Positions 6,808 to 14,244 of a stretch of 19,220 bases of DNA are shown here, piece by piece; positions within the stretch are counted from its first letter, which is position 1; every line of letters starts with the position of its first letter. Below the pieces are notes generated by a model that saw nothing but the letters and a program-made list of their open reading frames with translations, was not told where the DNA came from and made no database searches. Source of the DNA: Nitrososphaeria archaeon (GTDB lineage Archaea; Thermoproteota; Nitrososphaeria; Nitrososphaerales; Nitrososphaeraceae); contig JAJPIN010000277.1 in the NCBI GenBank assembly GCA_021324715.1, forward strand, positions 1-19,220, written 5' to 3'. The position numbers and the translations under genes were made by a program.

Positions 6808-8022
6808 TTAATTTGTTGTTTGAGACTTGATTTTCATCACGTAAGGTCTTGATAATATTGGCGCCATGATTGTTGTAATCCAGCCAATTGTTACTGTTAT
6901 AGAGAATATAGTAATATCAATAACACCGGAAGAAAGCCCTATAGCTGCTATGACTAATTCAACCATTCCTCTTCCGTTCATGATAAAAGCGATGGCTAAA
7001 CTTTCGTCCTTTGAGAACTTAATTAGCCTCGAACCAATATAACCTCCACCTACTTTGGTGACAACGGCCACAATTCCAAGAATTATGAATAACGGAATAT
7101 TATGGACGATGGAATCCATATTGATATTGATTCCTATTACGGCAAAAAATATAGGTGCAAAAAATCCGAATGTTATTGCAGATATTATTCCGTAAACTCT
7201 CTCAAAATTTTCCTTCCTTATTATTTCTTTGTATACTATAAGTCCTGAAAAAAAGGTACCTATTATAAAATGCAAGCCAATTACTACCTGGGCGATAACC
7301 GATACCATGATGGTAGAAATTAATAATATTCCAAAGGCTGCTTCTTTCGTTTGTAGTTTTTCAAAAAAGTAAGCACCCCGCCGTTGAAACCAAAACTTTG
7401 CTTTTCTAAATAGTATATCTACAAGAAATATTCCACCGATAAATAGCGAAACCTTAATTATAGTATTTATCGTCTGCTCCATTATATTCACAGGTACACC
7501 ACTGGTTTCGTTTAGGGATAACACAATTGATAATAGCACAAGGGAAAAAATATCGTTGATTACAGCAGCAGTAATAATAGTATTGCCTAATCTTGTTTCC
7601 AATAGCCCGAATTGCATCAGAACAATAGTGGTTACTGGGACAGCTGTTATTGATAATAACAATCCAACGAACATAGATTGAACTAAACCAAGTCCGAAGA
7701 CATAGGCTATTGCAAAGCCACCTATGTAAGGTATTGAAAATGCAATTGCTGATAAAATTCCTGCGCGGAGTCCGGCCTTTCTTATTTCTCTAGGATCCAT
7801 CTGCAATCCTGCTAATAGCATGAGAAAGAAAACAGCCAAGTCTGAAATTACATTCAAACTGGCGCTAGGAGTTACTAATTTTAAAACATAAGGCCCAATT
7901 ATTATTCCTGCAGCTAGTTCCCCAACTAGCGGAGGCATACGAAATCTTTGGGAAAACTCACCTAGTATTCGTGTAGCTACCAAAATGATAACTACACTGA
8001 TGAATAGCTCCTCCGTGGCCAT
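6808..8022 (-). CDS. Kef/CPA2-type cation:proton antiporter
   Basis: Integral membrane antiporter of the CPA2 family, expected to exchange Na+ or K+ for protons. The 404 residues form about 12 hydrophobic segments. Recognisable points are PPLVGELAAGIIIGP (30-44), the ITAVPVTT break in the transport core (125-132), the ion-binding Asn-Asp pair in AAVINDIFS (N156, D157), GTFFSGLIV (255-263), and NGRGMVEL at 349-356. An ND rather than DD pair is generally linked with electroneutral exchange, so that is the inferred mode. The protein stops after the membrane domain and lacks the RCK/TrkA-N nucleotide-binding domain of KefB/KefC, so it is not a glutathione-gated K+ channel. Ion specificity cannot be read from the sequence. 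GATAAATC at 8047-8054 (minus) is 25-32 bases before the ATG. Confidence 0.9.
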   Translation of the reverse strand: MATEELFISVVIILVATRILGEFSQRFRMPPLVGELAAGIIIGPYVLKLVTPSASLNVISDLAVFFLMLLAGLQMDPREIRKAGLRAGILSAIAFSIPYIGGFAIAYVFGLGLVQSMFVGLLLSITAVPVTTIVLMQFGLLETRLGNTIITAAVINDIFSLVLLSIVLSLNETSGVPVNIMEQTINTIIKVSLFIGGIFLVDILFRKAKFWFQRRGAYFFEKLQTKEAAFGILLISTIMVSVIAQVVIGLHFIIGTFFSGLIVYKEIIRKENFERVYGIISAITFGFFAPIFFAVIGININMDSIVHNIPLFIILGIVAVVTKVGGGYIGSRLIKFSKDESLAIAFIMNGRGMVELVIAAIGLSSGVIDITIFSITVTIGWITTIMAPILSRPYVMKIKSQTTN

Positions 8023-8435
8023 AATTTATCAAACTTACTCTAACTAGATTTATCCTTTTGGAAAATTCCATCTAAATCCGTATTAAACGGTTCGCGATAC
8101 TTTTTAGGTATTATTGTTATCTTCGATTATTTGTTATTCTGATTTACACGTCGTCATTAATTTCCATGTGCTTAATAAAATCATTTTGTTTTATGGATTT
8201 TCTATATCAAAATACTTTATTATAGATGGTACATTATAAAGAAACATAATATCTCAGATAAACATAATCTATAGTATACACATGAACTATAACTTACTCT
8301 GTACTAATTCCTAAATTATTTGGTGTTTACTTACAAAATCATCATTAATTAATTTGGTAGCAATCATTGTGGCAGCTTCACAATATTCAACACTAGAAAC
8401 ATTCCAAATATGAGAAATTAACATTATTAGCAATA
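8023..8435. other. AT-rich intergenic stretch, 413 bases
   Basis: This holds the antiporter promoter (minus-strand GATAAATC at 8047-8054) at its left end. The rest is very AT-rich with no RNA gene, repeat or convincing coding frame. One short minus-strand frame at 8311-8424 (37 codons, ATG start, 11 bases after the permease stop) is possible but unsupported by a promoter. It is unusually long for a gap in this otherwise compact window. Confidence 0.6.
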
Positions 8436-9188
8436 TTAACTTTCACGCCACAAAGCCTTTACTTTAGCTAAAAACACAAAGGCTACCATATATAATCCCA
8501 GCACCAAGAATCCGAATTCAATTGACCATCCTTTTGGCGTCGCTAGTCCCATTGTACTCTGTATAATTAGAGATGCGTGAGTAGTCGGGACTAGATAAGA
8601 GACATATTGAAACAAGATAGGCAATCTCTCGATACTGTAAAAAACTGGAGGCAAGATTGAGAGAATTACGTTAACAAATGATATTATTTGTGAAACGTTC
8701 CTCATGTGTAGCATATGGGATGAAAGAAAAAATCCCATAGATGACATTGAAGCCCATAAAAGGAATGTCGCGGCAAGCAATAATGGTATATAAAGCGAAG
8801 ATGAGAGAAACAAAGCTGCCAATGACATCAATACCACTAATGCCGGCAATCCGAATAGTATCTGAGAAAGTGCCAATCCGACCATGTAAGTAATTGGAGA
8901 AACAGGTGAAGCAACAAAGACATCCTGAATTTTGTATTCATTTTTATAAAAGGAGATATCTTGGCCTAGCGATAATCCATATCCAACTATTGCCATAACC
9001 AAACTGCCTGTAATAGAGAATGGCAAATATTTGCCATCGCTCACAATAAACAAAATAAATAACAGGGAAAATGGACTTATAGCAGAAAAAATTAAAGATA
9101 ATGGATTTCTTCTTAACCAAAGAATACCCGTCAGGTAAGCAATGAGAAGAGTTTGCGTTAATGCGATCTTACTTTTGGCTATAAACAT
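8436..9188 (-). CDS. ABC-2 type transporter permease (orphan)
   Basis: About 250 residues with six hydrophobic segments and the ABC-2 topology: a cytoplasmic N-terminus leading into LLIAYLTGILWLRR, the paired helices, a long amphipathic stretch (YKNEYKIQDVFVASPVSPITYM), and the conserved late region with LPPVFYSIERLP before the last helices. The family exports lipids, polysaccharides or drugs together with a separate ATP-binding subunit; no such ATPase gene is next to it. The frame can begin at TTG 9197, but the TATA box at 9213-9218 lies 25-30 bases before ATG 9188, so I place the start there (MFIAKSKIALTQ). A 22-bp inverted repeat sits just upstream of the promoter. Substrate unknown. Confidence 0.85.
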   Translation of the reverse strand: MFIAKSKIALTQTLLIAYLTGILWLRRNPLSLIFSAISPFSLLFILFIVSDGKYLPFSITGSLVMAIVGYGLSLGQDISFYKNEYKIQDVFVASPVSPITYMVGLALSQILFGLPALVVLMSLAALFLSSSLYIPLLLAATFLLWASMSSMGFFLSSHMLHMRNVSQIISFVNVILSILPPVFYSIERLPILFQYVSYLVPTTHASLIIQSTMGLATPKGWSIEFGFLVLGLYMVAFVFLAKVKALWRES

Positions 9189-9212
9189 GCCATGCAAAAC
9201 AAGTGTTCCAGA

Positions 9213-9218
9213 TATATA
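9213..9218 (-). promoter_or_regulatory. TATA box of ABC-2 permease
   Basis: TATATA is centred about 27 bases before ATG 9188 and only 16-21 before TTG 9197, so it favours the ATG as the start. Confidence 0.6.
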
Positions 9219-9221
9219 GGA

Positions 9222-9300
9222 TTTTGTGTATGTTCAGAATAGAAGCCCAAAAAAAGAAAGTTCTCATGATAACTGGTGTCTATTATGAACATATACAAAA
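9222..9300. repeat. 79-bp element with 22-bp inverted repeats
   Basis: The arm at 9222-9243 and the reverse complement of the arm at 9279-9300 match at 20 of 22 positions, separated by 35 bases. The element lies directly upstream of the permease TATA box, within the 236-base gap between the acylphosphatase stop and the permease. Both mismatches are single bases; read as plus-strand RNA one becomes a G-U pair. It could be a two-site operator, a structured RNA, the 3' end of the acylphosphatase message, or a tiny MITE-like element. I see no target-site duplication. Confidence 0.7.
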
Positions 9301-9424
9301 AAACTAAGCTGAGTTATTCCCCTGAGCATGTTCTACATATTCTCATTATAGTAATTGTTGTCGAAAAATTGACTCCGATGTATACTGAATTCTTACTCCA
9401 AACTAAAATTAAACAACAGCATTC

Positions 9425-9751
9425 TTAAGCTTCGTCATGTTGAATTAGAAAATCTCCATATTTTCCAGTATATTCTTTAAAGTCGACTGTTACATCATTG
9501 ACCTTTGCGTTCTCAGGTCCAATCTTACTCCATTCCACAACATGATTAACATTCGCCTGATATCCTTCAAGCAAAGCTTCGACGTTTCCGTCTGGCAAAT
9601 TTCTTACCCATCCAACAACAGAATTTTGCTTTGCAACTTTTTGCATATTTGCCCTAAAATAAACTCCTTGAACTTTCCCTTTAATTATCAGTTTTACAGA
9701 TATTAAATCATTATCACCATGTCTTGAGTTTTTAGAGAGTTCGAAAATCAC
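9425..9751 (-). CDS. acyP: Acylphosphatase
   Basis: Small cytosolic hydrolase of carboxyl-phosphate bonds (for example in acetyl phosphate or carbamoyl phosphate). The 108-residue protein carries the family signature GKVQGVYFRANMQKVA at residues 25-40 with phosphate-binding Arg33, and GWVRNLPDGNVEA at 47-59 with catalytic Asn51. The usual length is about 90, so there are some 15 extra N-terminal residues. The start is GTG 9751; an overlapping ATG two bases upstream runs straight into a stop. TATATAAA at 9775-9782 on the minus strand is 24-31 bases before the GTG, supporting a leaderless transcript. It is divergent from the LLM gene at 9903. The physiological substrate in archaea is not established. 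Confidence 0.93.
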   Translation of the reverse strand: MIFELSKNSRHGDNDLISVKLIIKGKVQGVYFRANMQKVAKQNSVVGWVRNLPDGNVEALLEGYQANVNHVVEWSKIGPENAKVNDVTVDFKEYTGKYGDFLIQHDEA

Positions 9752-9774
9752 ATTGTTTTACTATATAACGCCAT

Positions 9775-9782
9775 TTTATATA
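9775..9782 (-). promoter_or_regulatory. TATA box of acylphosphatase gene
   Basis: TATATAAA on the minus strand is 24-31 bases upstream of GTG 9751. Confidence 0.6.
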
Positions 9783-9865
9783 CATTTGAATTTTAGTTAT
9801 ATCAAAAGATTGTGGGAAATCCTGTCAGATAAGTGAATAAGTAATTACTTTGGATGATCCAAACC

Positions 9866-9873
9866 TTATATAT
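9866..9873 (+). promoter_or_regulatory. TATA box of LLM oxidoreductase gene
   Basis: TTATATAT, preceded by a purine-rich AAACC that could serve as BRE, is 30-37 bases before ATG 9903. A leader of only a few bases is predicted. Confidence 0.6.
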
Positions 9874-9902
9874 CTATATGATATGCATAATTTCATTACA
9901 AA

Positions 9903-10982
9903 ATGAGGACCAAATTTGGTTTTACCCAAGGATTAAATATTGCTAGACTCGGTCTGGATGAAATTCAAATAATGACAGCTTGTCAAATTGCGGATAGACT
10001 TGATTTCGATTCAATATGGTCTATGGATCATTCTAACGTACCACAATGGAAAAATGCAGTTGTAAATGATGCTTGGTTATTACTTGCAGCGATCGGTGCA
10101 GTTACCAAGAATGTTGAATTAGGTACCTGTGTGACTGATGCAATTAGAAGACATCCTTCAACTATTGCGCTTTCATCAATTACCTTGGATAGACTGACTA
10201 ATGGCAGAGCAATTTTGGGTATCGGTGCAGGAGAAGCCCAAAATGTTGTGGATTTTGGGATAGAATTCAAAAAGCCTGTAACAAAGTTCAGGGAGCAATT
10301 GGAAGTTATTGAAGCTCTATTTGATTCCGATCCCGATAATCGGGTAAATTATAATGGAGAATACTATAAACTCATTAACGCGTGTTTACAGGCTAAAAGT
10401 ATTAGAAAACCAAGGCCACCCGTGTACATTGCGGCAGGAGCGCCAAAAACTCTAGAGTTATGCGCCATCTATGGAGATGGCTGGATACCAATAGGATATA
10501 CTCCTGCATTGTTTAAACATCATGCAGACATAATTAAAGATCATGCGAAAAGAATCGGGAGAGAAATAAGCAACTATCAATTTGCAAATGATGTAGATGT
10601 ATATTTTACTGATGATGGCGAAGAAGCATGGAACAAGATGAAGAACGCAGTCAAGGTTAGTTTGTACAAGCCAGAATTATTGAAGGTTCATAATATCCAA
10701 CAAGATTCAGAATTTGATTTCCGAAGATACTTTACAGAATACGCAATGAATAAACCAGAATTAATGGAGCAAATGAAAAAGGCTGCCATGCAAATCCCAG
10801 ACGATGTGGCAAGGAGTGCAATAGGTGTTGGTAGACCTGATGACGTGATAGAAATGTTAGAACGATTCATTGAAGCAGGAACAAACCATTTTATAATTAG
10901 ATTCTGGGGAGACGGATATTTCAAAAACATAGAGTTATTTGGTAAAAAAGTAATTCCATATTTTAGAGAACAGGAAAAATAA
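9903..10982 (+). CDS. F420-dependent LLM-class (luciferase-like) oxidoreductase
   Basis: TIM-barrel flavin/F420 enzyme of the bacterial-luciferase-like superfamily, 359 residues, close in layout to methylenetetrahydromethanopterin reductase (Mer) and F420-dependent dehydrogenases. Seen are the first strand and helix (FGFTQGLNIARLGLDE), CQIADRLDFDSIWSMDH (27-43) with the substrate-pocket start, ELGTCVTDAIRRHP (about 72-85), the phosphate-binding LGIGAGEAQN, and the late PVYIAAGAPKTLELCAIYGDGW block. The C-terminus repeats the IGVGRPDDVIEMLERFIEAG pattern seen in F420-linked members. Coenzyme and substrate are inferred, since FMN-dependent monooxygenases share the fold. The window also carries cofG, an F420-synthesis gene, about 8 kb downstream, consistent with F420 being made. 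It is monocistronic and convergent with the MBL gene. Confidence 0.85.
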   Translation: MRTKFGFTQGLNIARLGLDEIQIMTACQIADRLDFDSIWSMDHSNVPQWKNAVVNDAWLLLAAIGAVTKNVELGTCVTDAIRRHPSTIALSSITLDRLTNGRAILGIGAGEAQNVVDFGIEFKKPVTKFREQLEVIEALFDSDPDNRVNYNGEYYKLINACLQAKSIRKPRPPVYIAAGAPKTLELCAIYGDGWIPIGYTPALFKHHADIIKDHAKRIGREISNYQFANDVDVYFTDDGEEAWNKMKNAVKVSLYKPELLKVHNIQQDSEFDFRRYFTEYAMNKPELMEQMKKAAMQIPDDVARSAIGVGRPDDVIEMLERFIEAGTNHFIIRFWGDGYFKNIELFGKKVIPYFREQEK

Positions 10983-11040
10983 ACAGTACTTGTTGTTACC
11001 AAATATCAATTAGGGAGTTTCACCCTGTGTTAAGTACGTT
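10982..11040. terminator. Nested inverted repeats in LLM / MBL convergent gap
   Basis: An outer stem pairs AACAGTACTT (10982-10991) with AAGTACGTT (11032-11040), nine pairs and one bulged base. Inside it AGGG (11012-11015) pairs with CCCT (11023-11026). The arms touch both stop codons, so the whole gap can fold. This is a candidate bidirectional 3'-end structure. Confidence 0.45.
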
Positions 11041-12071
11041 CAAGATTTCGATTTACTAAAAAAGGCGTCGAGTTTCTTGTAAGTTTTCTCGCTATTTCCT
11101 CTTTTATGAACAAGTGAATTTGCATCATAACCCAGTAACCGCAGGCTTTCTGCGAATTGTTCAGCAAATCCGTGAAAAGTGTAGATTTTTTCGGGATTGC
11201 ATTTTCTGACTACTGTAATTAAATCGTTGTAATCACAGTGGTCGCTTAGGGGAAAGCAATAATCTAGTCCCAGTGCGTACTTGTAATATGGTTTTACAGC
11301 CCATCCACTGAATCCGATAGAAAGTGCGCCATATTTTTTCTTCATATGGTTTAGAAGCCCATTCTTACATGAGGCAAGAGGTGCTATGAGTAACCAAGGT
11401 CGATGAGAGGACAATTTATTGGTTTTTTCTGCATCAGAGTAAGTAACATAATCGTCCATACTAATACCAAATTCTGAATAAAGTTTGTTCATCTCATGAA
11501 TTGAATCGTGTATTATTAATGGTTTCCAATGTCTAAAAACATTTGTTAAAATTTGTGCCTTGCCCAGAGTGTATCCGAGCAAAATAACTGGTATACCTTG
11601 ATGATACATTTCTGAAATTATTAAATTGGCTTTATGTATGATGGTTTCAAATTTTGGAAAAATGTAGTCAGGATGCCCAAACGTAGATTCGATTATGAGA
11701 ATTCTTGCCTTTGGTATAACTGCCGGTTTCATAAACGCTCTTTTTCTTATTGAAATATCACCCGTATAGTACAATTCATCGTCAACAAAGAGTCCATTCG
11801 AACCAAGAATATGTCCTGAATCCAGTAATCTGAAATTATGTTCTTCATACAGATCGCCGTATTTATACCCGCGATGCATCGCAATTTTATGAGTTATTTT
11901 TGAGGAGATAATCTTTTCACCATTGTATTTAGCACATCGATATAAATGATCTGTGTGTGCATGTGAAATAAAAATTAAATCAGAATCGGGCTGTTTATTT
12001 GGATCGAGAGCTATTTTTTTATTTTTGTTATCTACTGTTATGCCAGAATCGCCCATGGAAACCTGATACAT
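11040..12071 (-). CDS. Metallo-beta-lactamase-fold exonuclease-like protein
   Basis: 343 residues with the MBL metal ligands HAHTDH at 37-42, His87 in LDSGHILGS and Asp105 in YTGDIS. The beta-CASP-like second half has SDHCDYNDL (His278) and FHGFAEQF (His300). This arrangement (SDH...THG-like, no full beta-CASP motif A-C set) resembles the ligase-associated exonucleases and the RNA-processing exonucleases of COG1236. A nuclease acting on RNA or DNA ends is the likely role. No DNA ligase or helicase gene lies beside it, so the repair-linked subtype is not supported by context. The start is ATG 12071, with a TTAATATA box at 12095-12102 on the minus strand, 24-31 bases upstream. It is divergent from the exported protein at 12229. 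Confidence 0.82.
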   Translation of the reverse strand: MYQVSMGDSGITVDNKNKKIALDPNKQPDSDLIFISHAHTDHLYRCAKYNGEKIISSKITHKIAMHRGYKYGDLYEEHNFRLLDSGHILGSNGLFVDDELYYTGDISIRKRAFMKPAVIPKARILIIESTFGHPDYIFPKFETIIHKANLIISEMYHQGIPVILLGYTLGKAQILTNVFRHWKPLIIHDSIHEMNKLYSEFGISMDDYVTYSDAEKTNKLSSHRPWLLIAPLASCKNGLLNHMKKKYGALSIGFSGWAVKPYYKYALGLDYCFPLSDHCDYNDLITVVRKCNPEKIYTFHGFAEQFAESLRLLGYDANSLVHKRGNSEKTYKKLDAFFSKSKS

Positions 12072-12094
12072 TAGTCCTTCTGATTTTCGGACAG

Positions 12095-12102
12095 TATATT
12101 AA
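12095..12102 (-). promoter_or_regulatory. TATA box of MBL nuclease gene
   Basis: TTAATATA on the minus strand is 24-31 bases before ATG 12071. Confidence 0.5.
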
Positions 12103-12228
12103 TATTATTGGTTAGTAGAGCAATAATGAAATCTATTTTTTAAATTAACCGAAAATTTCGCAACTTTCTTTAGTGTAGTGGTTGTCTGAAGTAAAATTTA
12201 AGTTATGTTGAATTTCTAATTTTGAGTA

Positions 12229-12885
12229 ATGATACTAATTCGATATTGGTATGTATTTTCCATCATTATTTTTGTTCCATTGGTATTTTGCATTGGATTA
12301 ATTTTTATGCACGAGTACAAAACTTTAGGTTCATATATTTATGGGCAAGTCTCTGTTACTAGTCGTACAGATTTTTATAACGAGTCAACAAATGGATCTT
12401 TTAATGCTGAGGGAACAATAAACACCATTTTGTTCTCGCAAGATATGTCCAACAGCACAATACCGTCCACCATAGATATCAACACAAATCATTCTTCAAA
12501 ATATCTTTTGGGTGGAAAATGGAGGCTGGATGTGTTCAATGATAATGTAACCTATTTCAAAAGCAATTTCACAATGATTGATAACAACGGACGCGATATT
12601 CACTTTCACACTATTGTTTATAAGCCGCGTCCAACTCATTTAATCTCTCAAGAGCAAAACAAACAGGGGATTTTGTTTAAGAATAAAAGTAATAATACTG
12701 CAGGTTTTAATTGTGATGTCGATATTTATACCAATGGGGTCTTGGAATGGGAGGCTGTTCCTATAAAAGTTTCACTTATAAATGAAAAAATAATAATGAT
12801 GGAAATCAAAGATAAAAAGTCCGAAGAACACTTTTTGAAAAATCCTATATATGGATTGATTAATTCTGTCGATTTAATTACCTAA
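12229..12885 (+). CDS. Exported/membrane-anchored protein, sequon-rich, unknown function
   Basis: No family recognised. The 218-residue protein has one N-terminal membrane segment (about residues 8-27, IIIFVPLVFCIGLIF within it) after a short MILIRYWY start with one Arg. It could be an uncleaved anchor or a signal peptide; I see no lipobox. The rest is polar and beta-rich with a central block GGKWRLDVFNDNVTYF followed by FTMIDNNGRDIHFHT. Eight N-x-S/T sequons (Asn 51, 55, 75, 87, 106, 113, 152, 155) point to a glycosylated extracellular domain, which is inference. A similar layout (short anchor, then a beta domain with a GxW..V..G.V..F-type core) is common among archaeal exported proteins. 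An AAATTTAAG box near 12194-12203 is about 26-35 bases before the ATG. The stop codon overlaps a strong hairpin. Confidence 0.7.
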   Translation: MILIRYWYVFSIIIFVPLVFCIGLIFMHEYKTLGSYIYGQVSVTSRTDFYNESTNGSFNAEGTINTILFSQDMSNSTIPSTIDINTNHSSKYLLGGKWRLDVFNDNVTYFKSNFTMIDNNGRDIHFHTIVYKPRPTHLISQEQNKQGILFKNKSNNTAGFNCDVDIYTNGVLEWEAVPIKVSLINEKIIMMEIKDKKSEEHFLKNPIYGLINSVDLIT

Positions 12886-12907
12886 TAAGTATTGTTCAAT
12901 ACTTATT
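12884..12907. terminator. Perfect 11-bp hairpin at convergent gene ends
   Basis: AATAAGTATTG (12884-12894) and CAATACTTATT (12897-12907) are exact reverse complements separated by two bases. The left arm begins inside the TAA stop of the exported-protein gene. The structure is symmetric, so it can form in both convergent transcripts. Confidence 0.6.
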
Positions 12908-12936
12908 TCGTCATGAGTCATGAATCATACAGCAAA

Positions 12937-13965
12937 TTAGGTAAGAACCGCACCTAATTTTCCTTTATTGATGGCTTTTTTTATTTCCAGTGCAATTCTT
13001 CTGCCCATACTCATTCCATTTTTGAACAAATAATCAGAGTATTGTGATCCAGAAACATAGAGATTTGTTCCAGCAACAATTCTTGCAGAAAATTCAAAAG
13101 TAATGAACATTGCGTCCTTAGTATATACACCTTCCAAACAAAAAGGTCCAGGAATTCCAGGAGGTACTAGTCTTTCAGAAGCCTGTACAAAATTCTCGCC
13201 CATTTCGTACACCCCCTCAAGAAGTGATTCTCTGAGAACTAGAGGCATATTCCCTATTACGTTGTATGTAGGTTCTATTGAGACATTGAATTGATGTTTT
13301 GATGGGATGCGTGATATACCATCAATATCAGATTCATACCGCCTGTCTACACCCATGAATTCTATATCTTTTGATATTGGAGAATAAAAGAAATGAAGGA
13401 AGACAGGAACTCCCCTTACATATTCCTGAATATATAGCTGATTTTCATTAGTAACTATCTTATCTTTTACGAGTTTGCTGAATCCTTCCTCAAAACCCTT
13501 CTGATCGGATGTAAGAAAATATCCTTTGCCACCAGCAGCCCCATGTAATTTCACAATGCAAAGATCACTTATTTCTCTTTTGGATTTTATCGTTTTAGGT
13601 ATTTGCAATTTTGATTCTAACATCAGTTCTTGTTTAAGATTTCTATCGGCTTCCCATCTTAATATAAGTTTGTTACCAAAAACAGGTACTTTAATACTTT
13701 CAATTTCATCGGGGCTTAAAGATGAAATTAAAGTTCCGTGAGGTATGAGTATACAAGCCAATTCGTTCAATCTGTTTTGAATATCTGGCTCCAAAATATC
13801 CCGAAAATTGTCAACTAACATCACATGATCAATAAATCCAAATCTTTTGTATACATGATACCTCTTTTTTTGCGTTATCAGTAATGTCTCAAAACCTTCA
13901 TCCTTTGCTCCTTTTAAAACCTGAAGCGAACAGTGAGATCCAAGAGTTCCTATAATTTTTTTCAA
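12937..13965 (-). CDS. purP: Formate-dependent FAICAR synthetase PurP (ATP-grasp)
   Basis: Archaeal purine enzyme that formylates AICAR with free formate and ATP to give FAICAR, replacing the folate-dependent PurH step. The 342 residues match the PurP pattern: IGTLGSHCSLQVLKGAKDEG (5-24), the YHVYKRF segment, IPHGTLISS (74-82), FGNKLILRWEADR (96-108), the ATP-grasp loop GAAGGKGYF (142-150), MGVDRRYESDIDG (204-216), PPGIPGPFCLEGVY (268-281) and EFSARIVAGTN (291-301). It lacks about 15 N-terminal residues compared with the Methanocaldococcus protein. The start is TTG 13965, since no ATG precedes the conserved IGTLGSH motif. A possible TATA box, TTAATATT near 14001-14008, would give a leader of about 10 bases. 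Archaeal genomes can carry PurP paralogs, so activity is likely but not certain. Confidence 0.93.
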   Translation of the reverse strand: MKKIIGTLGSHCSLQVLKGAKDEGFETLLITQKKRYHVYKRFGFIDHVMLVDNFRDILEPDIQNRLNELACILIPHGTLISSLSPDEIESIKVPVFGNKLILRWEADRNLKQELMLESKLQIPKTIKSKREISDLCIVKLHGAAGGKGYFLTSDQKGFEEGFSKLVKDKIVTNENQLYIQEYVRGVPVFLHFFYSPISKDIEFMGVDRRYESDIDGISRIPSKHQFNVSIEPTYNVIGNMPLVLRESLLEGVYEMGENFVQASERLVPPGIPGPFCLEGVYTKDAMFITFEFSARIVAGTNLYVSGSQYSDYLFKNGMSMGRRIALEIKKAINKGKLGAVLT

Positions 13966-14040
13966 CGTAAATAACGTAAAGCTCTATTAGGCATTGGAGA
14001 TTAATATTATTCGAAATTTAGGAAGTTAGTACAGAACTAT

Positions 14041-14244
14041 CTAATGTTTACTGGAAAATGTCAGAAATTCCGCTATCAATTTTATCATGAAACCTATTCC
14101 ACCAACGATGGCAATGCCTAAAAGTACCAACCTGAGGTGTGTCATGTAGTCATCTTTGCTAGTTTTCTTTGCGAGTTTTAATACTTGAATTATTGATATA
14201 ATTTTTTGTTGCACCATAGAGAAAAAGGGTTGCACAATGGACAA
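14041..14244 (-). CDS. secE: Preprotein translocase subunit SecE (Sec61 gamma)
   Basis: Small essential subunit of the SecYE translocon that clamps SecY in the cytoplasmic membrane. The conserved amphipathic helix and hinge are visible (VLKLAKKTSKDDYMTHLRLV), followed by one transmembrane helix, LLGIAIVGGIGFMIKLIAEFL. A single membrane span and a length of about 60 are typical of archaeal SecE. The start is unresolved: TTG 14244 gives 67 residues, GTG 14235 gives 64 and lies 26-33 bases from the minus-strand box GTATAAAG at 14261-14268, and ATG 14217 gives 58. I favour the GTG on promoter spacing. The transcription factor gene spt5/nusG, often next to secE, is not beside it; purP lies downstream on the same strand 75 bases away. 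Confidence 0.88.
   Translation of the reverse strand: MSIVQPFFSMVQQKIISIIQVLKLAKKTSKDDYMTHLRLVLLGIAIVGGIGFMIKLIAEFLTFSSKH

Noticed and set aside
12910..12926. Short repeated TCATGA/TCATGAA/TCAT motif after the hairpin
   Set aside because: Units of only 5-7 bases in a short AT-rich gap, too short to distinguish from chance.
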